DNA from: Hamiltosporidium tvaerminnensis
Taxonomy: Eukaryota > Microsporidia > Dubosqiidae
Assembly: GCA_022605425.2 (NCBI GenBank)
Contig: CM061254.1
Span: 682,001 to 746,000 of the forward strand
Reading direction: 5' to 3'
DNA length: 64,000 bases
Position 1 is the stretch's first letter. Each line of letters begins with the position of its first letter. A program made the translations under genes and the position numbers. This document shows, one piece after another, positions 37,054-45,164 of this stretch. Under the pieces are notes generated by a model. The model had not been told where the DNA came from, did not search any database, and saw only the letters and a program-made list of their open reading frames with translations.

Positions 37054-38949
37054 TAAAAATAATTTTAACAATTTAATTTAAATAAAAGTTCTGCCAATCG
37101 TATTTTTAGATATCAAGGGATATGTTTTAGGTAATTTGACTATTGTGGTTTACTAACCCGATTTTTACTTACAAATAAAATATATATAGAATTAGAAAAA
37201 AATTTCATAGCTGAAAAAAAATCATGTTGATTATAAATGAGGAATTTTTTTAAAAAATAGACTAAATTTAAAAATATGCACATGCACATTGATTATTTCA
37301 TATTTTGTTTGGATTTGGTTTTGATATTAAATCGAAATATAATAAATTCAAAAAATATAGAAAGCTTTATATATTTTAGCCTCTTTTATATAAATACATA
37401 TCTCATCATCTTATTTGTTGGTTTTCTTATGGTATAAAGAATCTAATTCCGTATTAATCTTATTTTCATATTGTGAGAAATCAAAGCAAGGTTAGGATTA
37501 TAATTCAATCTGTTTTAGTTCTACTGGTATGTAATATTCTTACTGTATGTTTTAATATTCTTTTTTTGTTACTAATCTTTCATTTTATATTTTATTTTAA
37601 TATTTACGTTTTCAAGCTATGGTTTTTGATATATGAGCAACAAATCAAACCAATGAAATAAAAATACAGCTTTTGTGAAACTAAAAACAGGAATAATAGC
37701 TTGTTTATAAAATTATACACACTGTAGTTATCATAAAGTATTTGAAGTACTCTCAAATGATTATATTTTGTGACATAATAATCTTAACTGTAAACACTGT
37801 ACAATTAATTAGTATATTCCTGCAATTTGATATACTTTAAATATAAATTATAAAATGAACTTTTTATATTTATAATCTAAATATGAGATATAACTAAGAA
37901 ATAATTTTAAACAAGTTTAGTTTGAGTTATATTTTTGTTTGACTTATTTTGGTTTTCATATTCTCGTCTTTTTTAATATTGCTATTTTGTTTAGCTTTGA
38001 ATTGATAAATTATTAAAGGTCTTTTTACTTCACATTTCGATTTATATAACACTACACAGAATTTACTTTTTCTCGTTTGAGTTTTATATATTACAGGTGT
38101 TTGTGTACCTCATTAATTCGTTTTTTTGATTATATTTTGCGATTTAATCTCTCTTCAGTATATGTAATGGCTGTGATTTTCACCCTGGTTTATAATATAT
38201 AAATATACTAGTCTTTAAACATTGTCACTAATGGAGATCTCTATTATAAACTATTATAAAGCTCAAATCAGCCTCTTATGGTATTTTATGGGTGTATTAT
38301 TATAATTTATTGTATAGCCATTGCTATTGCTCTATAAACATTGAAAAACAGAATATTATATCTTTGATTCTACTTCGATGATTTTTTTTTTCAACAATGT
38401 GAAACGAATATTAAAAGTGATTTTGATTTTCATGTATTGTCTAATAAAATTTATTATTTCAAATTGGTATTTTAAAGAAATAAATATAAACTTTTATCTA
38501 TTTTATTTTTAAATCTATATCTACTTCATAATATTCATTGTAAAGGATCTATCGGGATTTAACTTCCCATTCGTTTTGAAAACTTAAATTTATATTTAGT
38601 CTTGCCTTGACAAAAAAAAGTCTTTGAAATTTATGTTTTATATTCTTATGAAACAACATTTTGAAAAAATCAAAATAAATTAGCATTCCCTGAAGAATAC
38701 TTTGATAGCATTTTTTATAAGATAAAGAATATTTAAAAATATAATGAAGTAAAAGGTGGCCTACAAACTAATAAATATATATTCTTATTAAAGATAGCAT
38801 GACATGAATTAGTTTAAATAATATTATATAACTAATATCCTTAATATTATCGTTTTTTCTTATATACATTTTTTATAAATTTTTAATTTTACTAAAAAAA
38901 CATTTAATTTGCAAAAAATGCAGACGGAAATTTAAGATAAACAACTTTA
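37054..38949. other. AT-rich gene-free stretch
   Basis: No feature supported. The 62-codon frame at 37473-37661 starts with GTG and is purely hydrophobic low-complexity sequence. Confidence 0.55.
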
Positions 38950-39102
38950 TTAAGACTTCGATTCATTAATATTCTTAGAAGCGTTTAATTCTGTAAGTTC
39001 TTCAAAAACAGAACTTTCATTTTCATTAACTGTAAATATTAGTATTAAAGACATAATTGATAAAGAAAATCCTACAAGAAATAATTCATAAGTTTGATAC
39101 AT
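38950..39102 (-). CDS. Hypothetical 50-aa single-helix membrane protein
   Basis: A short frame opening with ATG at 39102. A CCCC run 3-6 nt upstream (plus-strand GGGG 39105-39108) matches the start-proximal signal of the firm genes here and is the main reason to believe it. The product begins MYQTYELFL, has one hydrophobic helix at about residues 7-25 (GFSLSIMSLILIF) and ends in an acidic, polar tail (ENESSVFEELTELNASKN). Small one-helix ER proteins such as OST4 have a comparable plan, but I see no diagnostic residue and assign nothing. It is followed closely by a freshly inserted LINE fragment whose target repeat starts 57 bp upstream of the ATG, so the insertion may have landed in its promoter. 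Confidence 0.5.
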   Translation of the reverse strand: MYQTYELFLVGFSLSIMSLILIFTVNENESSVFEELTELNASKNINESKS

Positions 39103-39108
39103 CAGGGG
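39103..39108 (-). promoter_or_regulatory. CCCC start-proximal motif
   Basis: Minus-strand CCCC lies 3-6 nt before the ATG of the 50-residue gene. It has the spacing class seen at GLE2 and UTP14 in this window. Confidence 0.4.
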
Positions 39109-39174
39109 AGATTACTTTAAATTTTATTTAAATATTTTTCTATAAATATTAAATCTACTATACAGATACAAAAT

Positions 39175-39553
39175 ATTTTTATTTAATAAAATTCTGGGTT
39201 AAAACATTTTTACCATTTTTATATGTTTTCTTCTACCTCTTTAACCACTATTGTCTCTTCTTCCAAATCCGACTCTTCATTTATGTTATTGGTCGGTTCC
39301 TCTAAAGTGGTTCCTCCTTGTGAAATAAGGGGTGCTTTATTTTTTGGTTTAAAATTTTTTTCACCATCTTCCTCTCTCTTCTCTTCTTTTAAAGGGGGTA
39401 TTGGTTCCTCATGCACCTCTGATCTCATAATAACACCCATTAACGCTCTCTCCCAGCTCTCTTCGGCATTTAGTCCTGATTCAAGTCCTCTTCGTCGATC
39501 AAAGGAAATTGTTTCGACTGTTTTCTTAAGTACTATAGACTGAATGTATGCCT
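39175..39553 (-). mobile_element. 5'-truncated LINE (family B), recent insertion
   Basis: A 379-bp insertion with a perfect 16-bp target-site duplication CTATACAGATACAAAA (39159-39174 and 39554-39569). On the minus strand it encodes an uninterrupted LINE C-terminus: IEAYIQSIVLKKTVETISFD, then RRRGLESGLNAEESWERALM, then an acidic tail EESDLEEETIVVKEVEENI and a stop near 39219, followed by a short 3' UTR ending CCAGAATTTTATTAAATAAA. Truncation at the 5' end with an intact 3' end is the normal product of abortive target-primed reverse transcription. The open frame and perfect duplication show that it is young. Confidence 0.92.
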
Positions 39554-39569
39554 CTATACAGATACAAAA

Positions 39570-40169
39570 AAAGTTAATTCCTATAAATTAATTATTTAAA
39601 AATTTATATTTGAGGATTTAAGAAAAATATTTTTTCAGTTCTTAAATTTAAAATTATATTTAAATAAATTATCTTTACTAAGTCATAAGCTTTGTATATA
39701 AAAACTTTATCAAGTATCTTCTGCAAATCACTGATCTTTATTTATTTAAAAAATATTTCTTTTAATTATAAAATTTAAATTTTTAATGTTTAGATTTCTT
39801 TTACTGTATTATCAATAGATTTACTTCCTTATAAGTATATAAAATATATTTTAATATAATTTGTCAATTATTTCTTATTTTTGCCCTTTCAAATCTTAAA
39901 AATATTGAATTCAATTTTGTCTCGGAAAAAAGTATAAATTTTGATTTCTTAAGATGATTTATAAATCATATTATTTTTAGATGACATTTTATGAAATGGC
40001 ATGCGTGAGAAAAGAAATTTAAAACCATTTAAAGATTTGTAATATCAACTAGCTTTTAACTATTTTATACTTTTGAATATAATTTAGATAGAATTTATGT
40101 CCGAGGCTCAAAATACTATATAATTGCTCTTTATATCGAAATAAATTCATTTACAAGATCAAATATTTT
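39570..40169. other. AT-rich gene-free stretch
   Basis: Nothing supportable between the young LINE fragment and the next repeat. Confidence 0.55.
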
Positions 40170-40855
40170 TGAAGAAGCCGCAAATGTTGAATTTTATTCA
40201 TGGCATTGAAGTAGTTCGGGTTTATCCTGAATAAAAACCATTTAAACACTCCATCGTTATCCTTAAGATACATAATTTGAAAAATATCGTCAAGAGGGTA
40301 TTTATAACCAATTTATGCGTGGAGCATTTGCCCTCAGTTCGTTAAAGTTCTTGGCCTAGAGAATAATCGCGGAATTAACCACTTTGAAAACCTTAAAGAC
40401 CAGCAGAATTTTCATTTACTTAAAACTTTCTACCAAAAACAACTTTCACTATGGTATATCTCGATGACTTGGATAGAGTCCAATTATACGTTGAAATATT
40501 ATCCCAACATAGGACCTATTACTTAGCATTCTACGCCTTTTAGAGCACCTGGGCGCTAAGTCTTCTTCATGAAGGCAAGGCTGTTTTTTAATTGTTTTAC
40601 ATGGCAATTACTTCCAATTTCAACCTTGTTTTAAAATCTATTTACATAGAACACTATAAATTATTTATGTAGAAAATTTTCTTTTTTAGCAAACCATATC
40701 TTCTTTAGACAAATTTTCCTGAAATAACTGACAATATAGTATTGTGTTCATGCCTCAAGAATGCAAACAATGTTTTTTACCCCAATTTGACATACATAGA
40801 CCCAAACTATGGTTTTAAATGTAGTTATCTTTCTTTCATTACATCAAAAATTATA
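40170..40855 (+). repeat. Family A repeat, degenerate copy
   Basis: Follows the family A order: GGCATTGAAGTAGTTC (element: GACATTAACGCAGTTC), ACACTCCATCGTTATCC (element: ACACTCCATCGGTAACC), GCGCTAAGTCTTCTTC and TTACATGGCAATTACTT. Extensive substitution shows that it is old. No ends or duplication can be defined. Confidence 0.75.
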
Positions 40856-41635
40856 AAATAATTTAACTCATATTTTTATTTTATTTAAAAAATACGAACC
40901 TTTCATATTTTGAAGTCACTAAATCGAAATTTATAATATTTGAAGTAAAATATGTGTTATGTATTTTTAATTACCAAATATTTATAAAAAATCTGTTTTT
41001 TACGTTGGTAGAGACTCAAACATCTTAATACTTTTATAATGTATTCTGAAATACTCGGGATGTATAATAGATCTATCATGACTTCAATTAATCTAATTCA
41101 TATTTTTATATGTTTTATCTATATTGTCTTTTCCGTTTATTTTTTTTTATTTTAGACACAAAAATTGGTTTCCTAAAATTTATCCAAGAAATCTTAGCTT
41201 GAGTATTTTCTTTGAATATTTATTCTATACCTTAATATTTAAGTAAAAACTAGATTTTAATATCTGTGCATCTCCCAATAAACCTATTTAATATCAAGAT
41301 TTATTTTAAAACTGATATAAAGAATTTGTCAGAATTTCAATCCTTTTCTACAATTTAATAAATGATTTTTAATGTATTTATAGTCTGATTGATGTCTATG
41401 GTTACCAATTTGGATTCTATAATAGTTTGTAGTAATATATATTAGTTTATGAAAATGGATGTGTTATAACACACCATATACAAATAAAAAAATGTTTGTG
41501 TAAAATTTTTCCTAGTGCTTAGAGTTTTCGTGTATAAAACTTTTGAAAAATATTTTAAAAGAAATATTCATACTCTACAAATATTTTAACTTATCTAAAA
41601 TAAATATATCTGGTTAATATTCTGAATTTTAACAT
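40856..41635. other. AT-rich gene-free stretch
   Basis: No feature supported. Confidence 0.55.
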
Positions 41636-41710
41636 CAATTTATTTTGGTGTCCATCCTTATCTCTGCATACTCGTTATCAAGAATTTCTTAAAGGGAAGA
41701 TTCCTAATTG
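41636..41710 (-). mobile_element. LINE fragment (family B)
   Basis: Minus-strand translation reads EILDNEYAEIRMDTKIN. It matches EIIDNKYANNRVNTRIKT of the LINE at 27.1 kb and EYARIRVDTGV at 53.3 kb, the segment just before the endonuclease. The preceding sequence matches IKSH-like codons in another frame. Only this short piece is recognisable. Confidence 0.7.
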
Positions 41711-41983
41711 TTTTAAAAACAGGGGTTTAATATTTAAATATTTATATTAATTCTATCCATTTGTTCTATTTCATGCATAATATAATTCCATTCATTTATT
41801 TTTAAAAACTATTCTTTAAAAGCAATTCCTATTTTTTCTATAACAAATTCAAGCTATTCTCATAATCCATACTTTTCCCAAAGCATAAAATACATTCGAA
41901 TAAATAATTTATATTTCCAAATTTATTTGTCGCTTTTTCCCTTTAAATCTGCCCTTCAAAAAAAATACAAACAAAAAACAAAA

Positions 41984-42679
41984 ATGAAGAAAAACACCAC
42001 CGACCAAAAAAAAGAAAACCACCCATCAAAAAACTCACCACACAAACCAGACCAAAAAAAAGCAATCGAGCCACCAAAACAAGAAAAACGAACACCTGCT
42101 GAAGTATGGCAGAACGCTGCGCGTCTTCTTGAAACAAAAAAGAAAGAACCGCCCAAAAAAGTACTTCTCACCTTCGAATACCCCGAAATCCAAAAAAAAC
42201 TTTCACAGTTAAAAGCCAAAAAAGAAGAAAATTCTACCGTAAAAACAGGAAATTCCCATTCTTTTACTTCTGCAGAAATAGAAAATGCAATTATTTACCG
42301 TACATTCTTCCACATAACCGACAAAACAAATACAGACACACCCCAACACCAAAATACTTCACACACCTCTTCAAACACAAACTTATTCCACGATCCACTT
42401 TTCTACACCAAATTAGATATAGACACTCTTTTTTTCATATTTTACTGCCAGCCAAACACAGTACACCAATACTTTGCTGCTAAACAACTTAAAAACTACT
42501 CATGGCGCTTCCACACAAAATACCACACCTGGTTCCAAAGATTAGAAGAACCTAAAATTATTACAGAAAGCTACGAACAAGGAATATTCTTATTTTTTGA
42601 TTATGACGTCACCTGGACAAACCGTAAAAAAAAAGATTTTACTTTTGAATATAAATATCTAGAAAACATAGAAATGTAA
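41984..42679 (+). CDS. NOT5: CCR4-NOT complex subunit, NOT3/NOT5 type
   Basis: Subunit of the CCR4-NOT complex, which deadenylates mRNA and represses transcription and translation. The C-terminal NOT box is clear: LDIDTLFFIFYCQPNTVHQY (residues 144-163), AAKQLKNYSWRFHTKYHTWF (165-184), QRLEEPKIITESYEQG, then FFDYDVTW and RKKKDFTFEYKYLE at the end. WRFHxKYxxWFQRxEEPK and the FTFEYKYLE ending distinguish NOT3/NOT5 from NOT2. Residues 1-60 are Lys/Pro/Gln-rich and probably disordered. At 231 residues it lacks the long N-terminal coiled-coil region of yeast Not5 or human CNOT3, an extreme reduction typical of microsporidia. The frame is open from a TTG at 41927; I chose the first ATG, at 41984. 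CCC runs lie about 30-45 nt upstream. TRF4 faces it, and the intergenic space holds a CACCC minisatellite. Confidence 0.93.
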   Translation: MKKNTTDQKKENHPSKNSPHKPDQKKAIEPPKQEKRTPAEVWQNAARLLETKKKEPPKKVLLTFEYPEIQKKLSQLKAKKEENSTVKTGNSHSFTSAEIENAIIYRTFFHITDKTNTDTPQHQNTSHTSSNTNLFHDPLFYTKLDIDTLFFIFYCQPNTVHQYFAAKQLKNYSWRFHTKYHTWFQRLEEPKIITESYEQGIFLFFDYDVTWTNRKKKDFTFEYKYLENIEM

Positions 42680-42896
42680 AAATTTATATTCTTTGTAAAT
42701 CTATAATATGTTTCTTTCCATGTTCTTGTATGCTCTTTAATAGGTTTCTGTTGATTTTTTATTTCTTTATGTGTTTGTAGAAAAATATTTTTTAAATAAA
42801 TTACTTTTGAAAATTAAAAAGTTTAAATAAAATACTTTTAATAATAATGTTTGATTATACTCCTACATTAAAACCCTCTTATTTATACGTACTAAT

Positions 42897-43112
42897 CAAT
42901 AACACCCTCTTCTTATTACCATTATTAATAACACCCTCTTAACTACTACCATTATTGATAATCCCCTTTAAATGATACTACTTATTAATAACACCCTATT
43001 AACTACTATCCTTATAAATAACACCCTCTATCATACTACTTATAAATAACACCCTCTTAACTACTATCCTTATAAATAACACCTTCTATCATACCTCTAT
43101 CATTAACACACT
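42897..43112. repeat. AACACCCTCT minisatellite
   Basis: Imperfect tandem units of roughly 25-35 bp, each carrying AACACCC(T)CT followed by a variable TTAACTACTA / CTTATAAAT part. The array fills the gap between the 3' ends of NOT5 and TRF4 and stops at the TRF4 stop codon. The same TAACACCC word recurs on the other side of TRF4. Confidence 0.85.
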
Positions 43113-44342
43113 CTACCTTTCCCTACCCTTTATTTCCTTATACTTCTCTACAATCCCTCTCCTCCATTCTTCTTCCTTCTCATCCAAATTAACCCACACA
43201 CTTAAGACACACTTATTAGAATCTACCTCTCCACTTAAAATAACACTCATTATTCTATAACAATGATTAAATACTTCTTTAACACTTTGTATTGTAGAAC
43301 AACCATGTCCTACATTATAAGAAGGATCATCAGGGTCCTCTATATTCAAACAGGCATCAAAAGATTTGTCATAAAATTTGTTAAAATTAGTATTATTATT
43401 ATCACTTCTATTATAATACCCCTTATTATCACTTCTGTTATACCCCTTATTATCACTTATGTACTCACCCTTACCCTCATCTCTATATTCTGTGTTATTC
43501 TCTTCTATTCTATTGTAATATCCTTTATGACTAATCATAACACTTCTATCGTATTTAAAATCTATTCCAAAGTATTGAAAGAAATCCATAAAAAGGACTC
43601 CCATATTTAGAAGGGGGTTAACGGTTTTAAGCTGTATCAGAGGGTGTAGATTAAAAAAATGGTTAAGAAGTAGAAACTGTGCGTATGAACAGAGACCGCC
43701 GCGTCTGGTCTGTGACATATCACGTTTAAATAAAAAATATTTTAAAACTAAACAAAAATTGTGTAAATACGGTTTTTTTTGTAATGCAGTGTGTACATAT
43801 CTAGATTGTGACATATTGTTGATAGAAATGTCAAATCGTATTTTGTATAAAATATCGCGACATTTTATTATGGGGATGCGTGCTTTGTTGAGGTGTATAA
43901 TACTAATTGGTTCTATAAATTCCGTGTTCTGTAAAATTAAACATATTTTTTTTAAAAGAATATTTTCTTCTTTTTTTTGATTGCTGTCGCTTTTTATGGT
44001 GGGACATGATATTGATAGGTCTATGTCGCTGGTTGTTAGGAATAGGTTGTGGCTGTAACTGCCCATCACTGTGCAGTGGAGGTTTAGCTTTTCGAGAAAT
44101 AAAAGTTGAAATTTTGAAATTAAAAAATTTCGAATTTCTATTTCTGTAGGCGTGGGTTTGAGTGTCTGTGATAGTGTTAGTAATTCTGTGTTGAGTCTTT
44201 CTAAAGGTGAGATGTATTGTGGTACTGCTGTTTTTTTTGTGGAGGTGTCTGGTATTTTTGTGTAGAGGAAGTGTGTTGGTGGTTTGGATGAATAGTCTGA
44301 TTTAATGTTTACAGATTTGTAAGGAATAAAAGAGTCGTCCAT
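43113..44342 (-). CDS. TRF4: Non-canonical poly(A) polymerase, TRF4/PAPD5 type
   Basis: Nuclear poly(A) polymerase of the TRF4 family, which in the TRAMP complex adds short A tails to aberrant or precursor RNAs for exosome decay. The nucleotidyltransferase core is visible: LNTELLTLSQTLKPTP (50-65), the GS motif and catalytic pair in GSYSHNLFLTTSDIDLS (G94-S95, D106 and D108) and the third acidic residue in IRFDISINN (D171). The central domain follows with LKYFLFKRDMSQTRRGGLCS (200-219), LLNMGVLFMDFF (244-255) and LNIEDPDDPSYNVGHG (332-347). The last of these is the PAP-associated signature. Between them, residues about 274-322, lies a tandem-repeat insert of NRSDNKG(Y) units unlike other family members. 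The length of 409 is short compared with yeast Trf4. The start is the first ATG, with CCCCC 9-13 nt upstream. Both flanks are CACCC-rich minisatellites. Confidence 0.92.
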   Translation of the reverse strand: MDDSFIPYKSVNIKSDYSSKPPTHFLYTKIPDTSTKKTAVPQYISPLERLNTELLTLSQTLKPTPTEIEIRNFLISKFQLLFLEKLNLHCTVMGSYSHNLFLTTSDIDLSISCPTIKSDSNQKKEENILLKKICLILQNTEFIEPISIIHLNKARIPIIKCRDILYKIRFDISINNMSQSRYVHTALQKKPYLHNFCLVLKYFLFKRDMSQTRRGGLCSYAQFLLLNHFFNLHPLIQLKTVNPLLNMGVLFMDFFQYFGIDFKYDRSVMISHKGYYNRIEENNTEYRDEGKGEYISDNKGYNRSDNKGYYNRSDNNNTNFNKFYDKSFDACLNIEDPDDPSYNVGHGCSTIQSVKEVFNHCYRIMSVILSGEVDSNKCVLSVWVNLDEKEEEWRRGIVEKYKEIKGRER

Positions 44343-44350
44343 GGTAAAAA

Positions 44351-44355
44351 GGGGG
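44351..44355 (-). promoter_or_regulatory. CCCCC motif upstream of TRF4
   Basis: Minus-strand CCCCC 9-13 nt before the TRF4 ATG, the expected position of a microsporidian CCC transcription-start signal. The neighbouring minisatellite also supplies CACCC words, so the exact start cannot be fixed from sequence. Confidence 0.5.
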
Positions 44356-44429
44356 TTGAGTTAAAGAAATTGTGGGTTATAAGATGTAGGGGGTGTTATT
44401 TACTAAGGTAGTTGGAGAGGGTGTTAAAT

Positions 44430-44642
44430 ATAAAGAGGTAGTGTGAATGGAAGGATAAAGGGGTGTTGGTAGTAAGGAATAGGAAGTGTAGGTGTAAAAT
44501 ATAAAGAGGTGGTGTGAAATGAAGGATAAAGGGGTGTTGGTAGTAAAAAATAGCAAGTATAGGTGTAAAATATAAAGAGGTGGTGTGAAAGGAAGGATAA
44601 AGGGGTGTTAATATCAAAGAGTAGCAAGGTGAAGTGTCAATA
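44430..44642 (-). repeat. 71-bp tandem repeat, three units
   Basis: Three direct units of 71 bp start at 44430, 44501 and 44572, each beginning ATAAAGAGGT and containing AAGGATAAAGGGGTGTT. The first two are nearly identical; the third diverges after the GGGGTGTT word. Open frames seen on the minus strand through it are periodic artefacts. It occupies the 5' flank of TRF4. Confidence 0.9.
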
Positions 44643-44689
44643 AGACAGTAATGGTGTTTAACGGAGGATTAAAGAGTATTTAGGTTAAA

Positions 44690-45075
44690 AGGGTGTTATT
44701 TATAAGTTAGTATGGTTTTCTTATAACACCTTTTAACTATCTATATTGTTATCTATGCTTTAACACCCATTATATTATAATATGGTAGTTACATGGTTTA
44801 ACACCCCATTAACTAAACATATATCTTTATATTGTTTAACACCCTTTAAAATACAATTTATAATTATTGTATTATCACACCCCGTTACTTATTAGAGTAC
44901 CTTAGTATGATTAACACACCTTTAGATTGTAATGAGTTCTTATGACTTAACACTCCTTTAATTAACGATTTATAAGTATAGGAATTATCACCCCTTTACC
45001 TAAACATATATTTTCATATTATTTAACACCCTTTTAAAATAGTATTTATAATATAAAAATTTAAGACCCCTTTAA
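44690..45075 (+). repeat. Dispersed TAACACCC motif array
   Basis: The word TTTAACACCC or a close variant (TAACACC, TCACACCCC, TTAACACTCC, TATCACCCC) recurs about every 35-65 bp between AT-rich spacers, from TRF4's upstream side to just before the 731-residue gene. Its orientation is opposite to the GGGTGTT words of the 71-bp array next to it. It may provide CCC start signals for the flanking genes. Confidence 0.75.
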
Positions 45076-45164
45076 TTATATGCTTGGCAAAATCTTTTTT
45101 TTGGACTTTTAAAACAAAGTTTTATAAATAAAAGCAAACACTAATAAACAAAAATACGACACAG

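Noticed and set aside
44396-44627. Repetitive minus-strand frames rich in PFILHF
   Set aside because: Products of the 71-bp tandem repeat, without a gene-like start or end.
42897-45075. CACCC repeats as a possible internal telomeric tract
   Set aside because: Unit length varies and the word is AACACCC, not a tandem 5-7-bp telomere repeat; ordinary minisatellites explain it better.
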